Shown: positions 8,613-15,792 of the stretch, piece by piece
Position numbering within the stretch: the first letter of the stretch is position 1
Layout: every line of letters begins with the position of its first letter
NCBI GenBank assembly: GCA_013297655.1
Contig: JAAFHV010000057.1
Span: 1 to 39,990, forward strand
DNA: 39,990 bases
Source: Myxococcales bacterium
GTDB taxonomy: Bacteria; Myxococcota_A; Polyangia; Polyangiales; Polyangiaceae
Reading direction: 5' to 3'
Made by a program: the position numbers and the translations under genes
The notes under the pieces: generated by a model
What the model was told of the DNA's origin: nothing
The model's input: the letters and a program-made list of their open reading frames with translations, nothing else
The model's database searches: none

Positions 8613-10229
8613 TTACGCGCCCGCCGACGTGATCCCGAGCTTGTTCCGCGCCATCCGCGCGATTTTGGCGCGGCCACCGCGTGCGCGCACGTCCTCGAGC
8701 AGCTCGCGTCCGACCGGGTTGCCCTCTTCGACGAGGTGAAATCCGACGTAGTAGAGGTGCTCAAGGTCCAAGTTTCGGTCCTTCCGGAGCGCGCGCGAGA
8801 GGTCGAAGCCCGCGGCCGAGAGCGACGTGAGCACGGAGAGCGCGCTGTCCACCTTTCGCGACGCCGGGCGCGTGTCGAGGAGGCTCTTCTGAAGCGCGAG
8901 CGACCCAAGAAGATAACGATCTTCAGGGGTTGCGCGATCGCTCTTCGCGAGCAAACCGAGCACGACCTCGGCCTTGTCGGCGTTCCGCGCGCGAACGAGC
9001 TTCTGCGCCATCGTGCGAAGCGCCTCCGCGACCGCGTCCGGATCGGCGTCCCGGACCACGTCGAGGGCGGCCTCCCACCCCCGCTCGCCGGCGGAGAGGC
9101 GGTTCGTCGCGTGGGTCAAGAGCTCCTTGCGCACCGAGGGTGGGAGCTTCTTCGCGAGGGGACGGAGCGCGTTCCGCAAGGTCCACGCGCGATCGCGATC
9201 GTGCGTCTCGAGGAGCGCGCGCGCGAGCACGGGGGCGGCGTCTTCCTTTCCGAAGAGCGCGTTCCCGGCGGCCTCGGCATAGCGTCGATCGAGCCGCGTG
9301 AGCACGTCGACGAGCAACTTCGCGGCTTCTCCGCCGGACGCGCGGCCGAGCATGTCGATGACGAACCGCACCCGCTCCGGATCGGGGCTCGAGAGGAGCT
9401 TACCGAGCTTTCGTGTGGCCTCGGGCGCGAGCGCGAGGCTGCCCAACGTGTGGAGCGCCGTCTGCGCGAGGGTGCGATCGTCGCTCTCTGCCGCGCTCGT
9501 GAGCGCGTCCACCACTTTGGACGACGCGCGGTCGCCCTGGAGCGCGAAGCGAAACGCGATGATCGCCTCTTTTTTCACGAGCGCGTCGGCGGTCTTCGAG
9601 GTCGCGTAGGCCAGCAACGTGGGCACGCTCCGCGGGTCCTCGAGGTACCCCAAGATCTTGATCGCGGCCGCGACCGCCGCGGTCGGGGCGCGCGCCTTGG
9701 CCTGGGCGGCGAGGAACTTCTCCGTCTCCGCGAGGTAGCTCCTGCGGGTGCGCGGGTCGGCCTCTTTCACGCGTTGACGAACCGAGAGCGCGGCCTGGGT
9801 CGCCGCCTCGCCAGTCGTGGTCGCGAGCCCGCGGACGAGGGTCGAGAACGCGTCTTTCCCGCCGACCTCCGCGAGCACCGCGTCGAGCGCGCGTCGCTCT
9901 TCGTTGGTCGCGGCAGCGAGCCTCCCGCGAATCGTACCGACGACCTCTTCGCCCACGCTCGCGACGGCCGCCCGCGCAGCGCGACGCACGTCTTCCTGTG
10001 GCGACACGAGGAGCGGAAACACCTTCGGGAGCGCGCGCTTCGAGCCCACCTTGGCGAGCGCTTCGAGCGCGTGACGCTGGAGGAGGGGCACCCCCGAGTC
10101 GAGCGCGTTCGCGAGCGCAGTCGTGGCGCGCGCGCTCTTCGCGCCGATCTCGCCGAGCACGATCGCAGCCGCGATCCGCTTTTCGATCGCGACGTCCTCC
10201 GAGAGCATGCCGACGATTTTGTCTTCCAC
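8613..10229 (-). CDS. HEAT-repeat domain protein
   Basis: This predicted 538-residue alpha-solenoid has repeated units of about 35-40 residues of helix-turn-helix character. Typical lines are IAAAIVLGEIGAKSARATTA, LQRHALEALAKVGSKRALPK and VRRAARAAVASVGEEV in the first 140 residues, continuing as weaker repeats to about 430. Such proteins act as scaffolds or protein-binding platforms and have no catalytic motif. No signal peptide or membrane segment is seen. The open frame extends far upstream antisense to the lipoprotein gene, but the repeats begin only after a GTG at 10227-10229. That GTG is preceded by a strong ribosome binding site (GGAGG), so I place the start there. The gene is divergent from the lipoprotein gene (138 bp apart) and may be transcribed with the two minus-strand genes downstream. 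Confidence 0.85.
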   Translation of the reverse strand: MEDKIVGMLSEDVAIEKRIAAAIVLGEIGAKSARATTALANALDSGVPLLQRHALEALAKVGSKRALPKVFPLLVSPQEDVRRAARAAVASVGEEVVGTIRGRLAAATNEERRALDAVLAEVGGKDAFSTLVRGLATTTGEAATQAALSVRQRVKEADPRTRRSYLAETEKFLAAQAKARAPTAAVAAAIKILGYLEDPRSVPTLLAYATSKTADALVKKEAIIAFRFALQGDRASSKVVDALTSAAESDDRTLAQTALHTLGSLALAPEATRKLGKLLSSPDPERVRFVIDMLGRASGGEAAKLLVDVLTRLDRRYAEAAGNALFGKEDAAPVLARALLETHDRDRAWTLRNALRPLAKKLPPSVRKELLTHATNRLSAGERGWEAALDVVRDADPDAVAEALRTMAQKLVRARNADKAEVVLGLLAKSDRATPEDRYLLGSLALQKSLLDTRPASRKVDSALSVLTSLSAAGFDLSRALRKDRNLDLEHLYYVGFHLVEEGNPVGRELLEDVRARGGRAKIARMARNKLGITSAGA

Positions 10230-10367
10230 AGCTCCCCTCCGGCCCTTTTCTGCGCGTCGCTCGCCGCGAGACGAAGCTTTCGCCTCGAAGCGCGCTTCCG
10301 CCAAAGGAAAAAGCGACGCATGTCGCCATGCAAGTGAAAAGGAATCCAAGCTAAGCTCCAAAGGCGA

Positions 10368-11720
10368 ATGCAAAAGCGAGGCACGAACACGGCGCCGAGC
10401 ACGCGCGCCATCTCTGCGTGGGCGCTCGTGCCCTGCGTGGCGCTCGGCGCGATGCTCGTCGGCACCGTGTCCTCGGTGTCGTGCAACGTCTACGACACGA
10501 GCCTTCTCTTGCCCGGAACGGACGCGGCCTCCGGCCCTGAGCGGCGCGGCGGGGTAGGGTTCTGGAGCGGCCCAGCCGACAACCCGAACACCTGCTTCAG
10601 CGCGCGCTTTCCCCGCCCCGAAGATCGCCCCGCGCCTGCCACCGGGGCGGCGCTCCCGCCGATCTTCATGGCCTTCCAGACCTTGAACACCGGCTCCTTG
10701 AACGACCAAGGGGTGCTCGATCCGGACGCGTGGAAGAACGTCGGCTTCGACCTCGACGGCACCTGCACGGGGTCGGAAACCTGCGAGACTCCTGGGCAAA
10801 CGTTGCTCGGGTGCAAAGCGGTGGCGTCGGGGATCCCGCTCGACGGCGCGTACTGCCGCGACAACACCTTCGGGCGTCTCGGTTACCTCGCCGCTTCGGC
10901 CCCCGAGACCGCCACCGGGTACGGCTTGAGCTCGGAGGGCTTCAACTGCGCCCTCTGCGTCGGGGCCTACAACTATCTTTTTCGCATCTCGGGTTACAAC
11001 GGCGAGGCGAGCGACGACCGCGTGCGGGTCGATCTCTACCCTTCGCCGGGTCTCGACGCGCTCCTCCCATGGGACTGCAACACCGACGCGTGGAAGAAGA
11101 ACCCGTGCTTCTCGCCGGACGACAAATGGCAAATCCGCGAGGACGTCCTCTCCGGGCCGATCACCGCGGCGGGTGACATCCCAGCCTCGAAGCTCTTCGA
11201 CGAAAACGCGTATGTACGCGATTCAACGCTATTTTTGGTCGTTCCGGAGGACACCGTATTTTGGTTTCCTGGCGATCGTGCGCTCGCGACTGCGTTCCCG
11301 CTCAAGATTCGGAAGGGCTTCGTTACGCTCAAGCTCGACCGAGGCAAGGACGACATCTGGCGTGGCCGTGACGGCGTCATCGCTGGGCGCGCGACGGCGA
11401 AGGACATCATCAACGGCTTCCGGCTCATCGGCGTCTGCGAGTCCGACAAGAACTACGCCTTCGTCCAGGACTTCGTGTCCAAGAACGCGGACGTGCTCGC
11501 GAGTGGCGGGCGCGATCCGGCGGTCGACTGCGACGCGATCTCGCTCGGGCTCCCGTTCACCGCGATCCAAGCGAAACCCGGCAAGGCCACCAAGGTGCGC
11601 GACCTCGTCGAGTGCGAAAAACGCCGCGAATCGGACGGCGGCGTGATCGACGCGGCGACCCCGCCCGACGCCGCCGACGCCGCCAGCGACGCTGCGATCG
11701 TCGACGCGGGCGGCGGCTGA
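10368..11720 (+). CDS. secreted lipoprotein, function unknown
   Basis: This 450-residue protein has an N-terminal hydrophobic segment (about 17-37) ending in a lipobox-like SVSC with Cys39, so it should be lipidated and exported. The mature part is rich in Cys, Gly and aromatic residues (for example NCALC near 200), suggesting several disulphide bonds in an extracytoplasmic domain. There is an acidic Ala/Asp-rich tail (residues 425-450). No catalytic motif is recognised. The ATG follows AAAGGCG at short spacing. It is transcribed away from the HEAT gene and converges on the halogenase-like gene with only 16 bp between stop codons. Surface or periplasmic location is inferred from the signal; the family is unknown to me. 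Confidence 0.82.
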   Translation: MQKRGTNTAPSTRAISAWALVPCVALGAMLVGTVSSVSCNVYDTSLLLPGTDAASGPERRGGVGFWSGPADNPNTCFSARFPRPEDRPAPATGAALPPIFMAFQTLNTGSLNDQGVLDPDAWKNVGFDLDGTCTGSETCETPGQTLLGCKAVASGIPLDGAYCRDNTFGRLGYLAASAPETATGYGLSSEGFNCALCVGAYNYLFRISGYNGEASDDRVRVDLYPSPGLDALLPWDCNTDAWKKNPCFSPDDKWQIREDVLSGPITAAGDIPASKLFDENAYVRDSTLFLVVPEDTVFWFPGDRALATAFPLKIRKGFVTLKLDRGKDDIWRGRDGVIAGRATAKDIINGFRLIGVCESDKNYAFVQDFVSKNADVLASGGRDPAVDCDAISLGLPFTAIQAKPGKATKVRDLVECEKRRESDGGVIDAATPPDAADAASDAAIVDAGGG

Positions 11721-11736
11721 GCAGACGCAGGGCGCG

Positions 11737-13686
11737 TCAGAGCACGATGTGGGCGAGCGAGTCGGCTCGCGTTTCCCAAAGCTCCCGCGCGCGGCGCTGC
11801 AGATCGGCGTCCGTCGCGCCGCCCTCGACGACGACCTCGGTCTCGGCGGGCCGCACGTCGACACGCTCGATTTTGGCGTTCGGGAACTCTTTCGCGAGCT
11901 CCTTCTTTAGGCGGATACCCACCCGATCGAGGAGGGCGTCGACGCTCTCCTTCGTGACGTCCTTGAAGAGAACCACGGTGGGGAAGGAGAGCTCGGAGAG
12001 GAAGCTCTTCCGGTTCGAGAGCCCCTCGTGGCCGGTCATGCGCTCGACGACGGCCCCGAACACGCTCGAGTACGCGGCCTGCACTTGGTCGCGGCGGAAG
12101 GTCTCGTCGAGGGTCTTTCCGAGGCGCTCCTGGAGCCTGATCACCCCCGCGAGCACGTTGTGCCAGTGGCCCTTGTTCTTCGCGTGGTACTCGCCGCGCG
12201 CGCGGAGGGTGTCAGCGAGGGCGACGAATTGCGTCGCCATCGAATCTTGCGCCTGGATGACCCGATCGACGAACCTAAGCTCGCCCTTGAGCCAGTCGAG
12301 ATCGCGGTATTTGTCGGCCATGAAGGGCCACACGACCAGGTTGTAGTAGTTGTTGAAGTCCAGCATGTACTTGAGGCGAAACACCTCGAACGTGCCGAAG
12401 ATCGGGTAGAGCCGCGCGTAAATGCGGATCGTGCGCTCGTAGTAAAATTTGTAGTACGCGTTGAACACGTCGACGCGCTCGGCGAAGCCGGCGGTGTCGC
12501 CCTTCATGTCGTGCCGCACGAGCTCCACGATGAGCTCGTTCGCGATCGCGATGAAGTCGGAGCCGGGGCTGTAAAACGGGTCGGTGAACGCGCCAGCGAA
12601 CCCCGTCGTCGCCCAGCGATCCTTCGAGAAGTACTGGTCGGAGTGGTACGCGAGGTGGGTGTACTGCTGAAAATCCTCGAGCTCCGCCTCGACGAGCAAA
12701 TCACTCGACGACCGGTGCTTCGCGAGGAACGCCTCGAAGGCCTCGCGCGTGGTGAGCCGGTCCGGGATCCGATCCTTGTCGTAGACCACCCCGACGCTCA
12801 TCAGATCCCCCGCGAGCGGGATGAACCAAATCCAGTAGCCGTCGTACATCATGTGGTTCGTCGAGAGGTGGCGCGACGTGTGGCGCACTCGGTCGCGCCA
12901 TGCCTCGTCGCCCGCGACGTCGAGCCCGGGCACCCGGCGGTAGCGCGCCCACGCGGAGGCCGTGTTCAAGCGCGTCTCGCGGGTGGTCTTCACCCCGAGC
13001 TTCTTGAGGAGGAGCTGCCTGCGGCCCGAGGCGTCGAACACGAAGCGCGACGTCACCGTGCTCTTCACGCCGTCCTTCTCGAACGTGACGGTGTGGTGGG
13101 GCGCGTCGTCGTTCGCGACGCTGGAAGCGCGGTCGTTCGCGACGCTGGAAGCGCGGTCGTTCGCGACGCTGGAAGCGCGGTCGTTCGCGACGCTGGAAGC
13201 GCGGTCGTTCGCGACGCTGGAAGCGCGGTCGTTCGCGACGCTGGAAGCGCGTGCAATGGTCATGTCGCTCACCGTCGCGCCGAGGCGCACGTCGACCCCC
13301 GCCTCGAGGTTCATCGCGACCAGATCGCGCTCGAGTGACGCGCGCTCGAGCTGGAACGCGGGGTGAAACGGGAACCTGTCGCTCCCCATCTCGCTCATCT
13401 CGGTGAGCGGCAAGTCTTTCTCGGGCGAGTCGAAGAAGAAGCGGACCCCGTTCTTAGGGAGCTGGTGCTGGTAGAGGTACGCCTGCATCTTCAGGCGACG
13501 GGTCATGTAGTTGGCCGCGACCTCGACCGTGGACTCGCCGACCTTGAAGTCGGTGATCTTGGAGGCAGACTCGAGGACCAAAATCCGGAGGTCGGCGCCG
13601 AGCTCGATGCGGAGGTGGCGGGCGAGCAGGCCGCCCGCGAGACCGTGGCCGAGGATCACGACGTCGAAGTCGGTTTGAGCGCTCAT
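11737..13686 (-). CDS. FAD-dependent halogenase-like oxidoreductase
   Basis: This 649-residue protein opens with an FAD-binding Rossmann motif (ILGHGLAGG, residues 11-19), followed by FKVGEST (47-53). That segment matches the KxGES/T region of flavin-dependent halogenases, whose lysine (here Lys48) carries or positions the hypohalous intermediate. At about 280-290 it has WIWFIP, fitting the family signature WxWxIP, and further on GFAGAFTDPFYSPGSD matches the second FAD-contacting segment. These features support a member of the tryptophan-halogenase/FAD-monooxygenase superfamily; substrate and true halogenation are not shown. About 250 extra C-terminal residues are helical, longer than PrnA-type enzymes. 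Six copies of the octapeptide RASSVAND interrupt the FAD domain near residues 145-192. No polyketide, peptide synthetase or indole genes lie nearby, so a biosynthetic cluster is not supported. Confidence 0.83.
   Translation of the reverse strand: MSAQTDFDVVILGHGLAGGLLARHLRIELGADLRILVLESASKITDFKVGESTVEVAANYMTRRLKMQAYLYQHQLPKNGVRFFFDSPEKDLPLTEMSEMGSDRFPFHPAFQLERASLERDLVAMNLEAGVDVRLGATVSDMTIARASSVANDRASSVANDRASSVANDRASSVANDRASSVANDRASSVANDDAPHHTVTFEKDGVKSTVTSRFVFDASGRRQLLLKKLGVKTTRETRLNTASAWARYRRVPGLDVAGDEAWRDRVRHTSRHLSTNHMMYDGYWIWFIPLAGDLMSVGVVYDKDRIPDRLTTREAFEAFLAKHRSSSDLLVEAELEDFQQYTHLAYHSDQYFSKDRWATTGFAGAFTDPFYSPGSDFIAIANELIVELVRHDMKGDTAGFAERVDVFNAYYKFYYERTIRIYARLYPIFGTFEVFRLKYMLDFNNYYNLVVWPFMADKYRDLDWLKGELRFVDRVIQAQDSMATQFVALADTLRARGEYHAKNKGHWHNVLAGVIRLQERLGKTLDETFRRDQVQAAYSSVFGAVVERMTGHEGLSNRKSFLSELSFPTVVLFKDVTKESVDALLDRVGIRLKKELAKEFPNAKIERVDVRPAETEVVVEGGATDADLQRRARELWETRADSLAHIVL
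13111..13254. repeat. six tandem 24-bp units inside the halogenase-like gene
   Basis: Units start at 13111, 13135, 13159, 13183, 13207 and 13231. They are identical except for the last three bases of the sixth. Being 24 bp long, they keep the reading frame and encode RASSVAND six times on the minus strand. The perfect identity points to recent expansion by slippage or unequal recombination. Confidence 0.95.
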
Positions 13687-13800
13687 CGGAGGCGAAAGTT
13701 ACTCGCACGCGCGCGCGGTGCAAAGCGGCCGGATCCCGCCACGAGCTCCGTCGCGACGCGCCCCAATCGCGGCGCAACCACCCGACATCGTTCATGAAAC

Positions 13801-13839
13801 ACAAAAAGCAAAACCACGGGAGCCAAAGACTCTCCCGTG
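13801..13839 (-). terminator. Rho-independent terminator after tRNA-Lys
   Basis: On the minus strand, CACGGGAG (rc of 13832-13839) pairs perfectly with CTCCCGTG (rc of 13815-13822) across a 9-nt loop. It is followed by GTTTTGCTTTTTGT, a T-rich tract. It begins 13 nt past the tRNA 3' end. Confidence 0.85.
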
Positions 13840-13851
13840 TTGCTCGTTCAG

Positions 13852-13924
13852 TGGGCCGGCCGGGACTCGAACCCGGGACCTACGGATTAAAAGTCCGCAG
13901 CTCTACCGACTGAGCTACCAGCCC
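13852..13924 (-). tRNA. tRNA-Lys (anticodon TTT)
   Basis: A complete cloverleaf of 73 nt on the minus strand: acceptor stem GGGCTGG paired with CCGGCCC (one G-T pair), D-arm with GCTC...GAGC around AGTCGGTA, anticodon loop CTTTTAA giving anticodon TTT, and T-arm CCGGG-TTCGAGT-CCCGG. The discriminator is A, and the terminal CCA is not encoded. It reads lysine AAA/AAG codons. A terminator lies just downstream and a promoter-like sequence just upstream; the hybrid histidine kinase gene ends 55 bp upstream on the same strand. Confidence 0.97.
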
Positions 13925-13940
13925 AGTTCACGCGCGAGAG

Positions 13941-13969
13941 CCTCTATCGAACCTTCCGCGCACTGTAAA
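13941..13969 (-). promoter_or_regulatory. candidate sigma-70-type promoter of tRNA-Lys
   Basis: On the minus strand, TTTACA (rc of 13964-13969) resembles a -35 box. It is 17 bp from TAGAGG (rc of 13941-13946), a weak -10 box, which lies 16 nt before the mature tRNA 5' end. Geometry is ideal, but the -10 match is modest. Confidence 0.4.
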
Positions 13970-13978
13970 GCACGCGTT

Positions 13979-15703
13979 TCATTCGTCCCCCATATCGGGC
14001 GCGGTTCGCGCGCCCTCACGAGCTCGAAACGCCGACGCGAGCACCCTCACGAGGGCCTCTTCGCGGAACGGCTTCTCCAGAAACGCGAAGACCTTGTCGC
14101 GCTCCGCGTAGTCGTCGAGGGCACCCTCCGCGTAACCGCTCGTGAGGACGATCGGAAGGGAGGGGTGCGTCGCGAGCATCTGCGTGGCGGCGTCACGGCC
14201 CGAGAGCTTCGGCATCGTGAGGTCCATCACCACCGCGTCGAGGGTATCGCCACGCTCGGCCACCACCTCGACCGCCTCGAGCCCGTTCTCGGCCTCGATC
14301 ACCGCGAGCCCCCGCTGACGCAGCAGGAACGCGAGGGCGAACCGGGCGCGGCGCTCGTCGTCCACGAGGAGCACCGTCCGTCCGTCGAGGCGAGGCCTAG
14401 GCGGTGCGCTCTCCCGCTTCTTCGCGCGCGACGGTACGATGTCCGCGCCGAGGGCAGGGAAGGCCACCGTCACCACGGTGCCCCGCTCTGGGGCTGTCAC
14501 GACCGCGAGCCTTGCCCCGTGCGACCGCAAGATGCCCTGCGTCGTCGCGAGCCCGAGCCCGCGTCCTGGCCCCTTCGTACTGAAAAAAGGCTCGAACGCG
14601 CGAACGCGGGTGGCCTCGTCCATTCCGCGACCGTCGTCCGACACGGCGAGCGTCACGTAGCCGTGGGCGTCCGCGGCGCGATGCGCCTCCGCGTGGCCCT
14701 GGCCGGCGGCGTCTGGAGAGAGAGAGACGAGGTCTGCTCCGAGCGCAACGACGTGCCGCACCGTGACTCGGACCGCGCCGTCACGGCCCGCGAGCGCGTC
14801 CGCGGCGTTCGTGACCAGGTTCATCACGACCTGGCGCACCTGCGATGGATCACCGAAGATCGCGGGCACGCCCGCAGCGCAGTCGAGGGAGAGCGTGATG
14901 CGCTTCGCCATCGGCACGCGGAGGAGCTCCAAGATCTCGGCGAGCAGCGGCCCGAGGTCGAGCGCGGTCTTCGCCGAGGGCGCGCGCCCCCCGTACGCCA
15001 AGAGCTGCCGTGTCAGCTCGGCCGCGCGCGTCGCCCCCGCCTCCGCGTTCTCGAGGTGAGGACGAAGAGCCTCGCGGGTCGCCGTCGGGAGGTGCTCGGT
15101 GAGATGTTGAATCGCTGAGAGACTACCGCAAACGCTAGCTAGCAAATTATTGAAATCATGTGCTATTCCGCCCGCAAGAACCCCGAGGCTCTCGAGCTTT
15201 TGTGTCTCGCGGAGGGCGCCCTCGGCGCGCTCTTTTTGGGCCCGCACGACGCGCGCTTCCTCTTCGAGGCGGAGCTTCTCGGTCACGTCGTGGACGACCG
15301 AGAGGAACATGCGCGACGGCGGGCCGCGCAAGTCGAGCGTCTCGAGAGACACCGCGAGGCGACGACCGTCCGCGTGGCGGAGGCGAATCACGACGGGGGG
15401 CGTGGGCTCCCCGCGCATGCGCGCCTCACGCCGCGCAATGACAGTCGGCCAGTCCGCGGGGTCGATGTACCGGAAGAGCTGCGGCGCGGAGAGGGCCTCC
15501 TCCGCCGAGGCGCCGAGGAGCGCGCGCGCTTGGGCGTTGGCGTAGTGGAGCTTCTCGTGGTCGTAGGCTGCAACCCCGACCGGGAGCATCGCGAGCAACG
15601 CGCGGAGCAGCTCGCCGTCGGTCGCGTTGGTCTCGGAGAGCACGCTCGTGCCTTCGAGCATCGATAGCTCGTTCACGAGGTCGAGGTCGCGCGCGTCTCC
15701 CAT
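13979..15703 (-). CDS. hybrid PAS-histidine kinase-receiver protein
   Basis: This 574-residue soluble two-component sensor has a PAS domain at about 33-145. The dimerisation/phosphoacceptor segment is LAGGIAHDFNNLL, with the phosphorylated His182. The HATPase domain has N box NLVTNAADAL, G1 DDGRGMD, an F-box EPFFSTK and G2 GRGLGLATTQG. The receiver domain (about 453-570) has the acidic pair DDE, phosphoacceptor Asp494 in VMDLTMPK, the conserved Thr in VLTSGY, and Lys in LEKPF. It therefore should autophosphorylate and pass phosphate to its own receiver, the typical layout of proteins that end in a phosphorelay. No transmembrane segment is present, so the PAS domain probably senses a cytoplasmic signal. 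GAAGG lies 8 nt before the ATG. The output partner is not encoded next to it. It is divergent from the first tandem Ser/Thr kinase gene (89 bp apart). Confidence 0.95.
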   Translation of the reverse strand: MGDARDLDLVNELSMLEGTSVLSETNATDGELLRALLAMLPVGVAAYDHEKLHYANAQARALLGASAEEALSAPQLFRYIDPADWPTVIARREARMRGEPTPPVVIRLRHADGRRLAVSLETLDLRGPPSRMFLSVVHDVTEKLRLEEEARVVRAQKERAEGALRETQKLESLGVLAGGIAHDFNNLLASVCGSLSAIQHLTEHLPTATREALRPHLENAEAGATRAAELTRQLLAYGGRAPSAKTALDLGPLLAEILELLRVPMAKRITLSLDCAAGVPAIFGDPSQVRQVVMNLVTNAADALAGRDGAVRVTVRHVVALGADLVSLSPDAAGQGHAEAHRAADAHGYVTLAVSDDGRGMDEATRVRAFEPFFSTKGPGRGLGLATTQGILRSHGARLAVVTAPERGTVVTVAFPALGADIVPSRAKKRESAPPRPRLDGRTVLLVDDERRARFALAFLLRQRGLAVIEAENGLEAVEVVAERGDTLDAVVMDLTMPKLSGRDAATQMLATHPSLPIVLTSGYAEGALDDYAERDKVFAFLEKPFREEALVRVLASAFRAREGARTAPDMGDE

Positions 15704-15792
15704 GACGTAAGCCTTCGGGGTAGCATGGGCCTCGGCCGTCCCCCACGAGATTTCGAGGCCGCGCGTCCCCGTGGCGCGTGTACGATGGCGGC

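Noticed and set aside
10230-11132. N-terminal extension of the HEAT-repeat frame
   Set aside because: It is antisense to the lipoprotein gene and shows no HEAT pattern. A GTG with GGAGG marks the real start at 10229.
13111-13254. CRISPR array
   Set aside because: The repeats are directly contiguous, with no spacers, lie in frame inside a gene, and no cas genes are near.
11737-13686. Natural-product biosynthetic cluster around the halogenase homologue
   Set aside because: No synthase, carrier protein, tailoring enzyme or resistance gene is found within the window.
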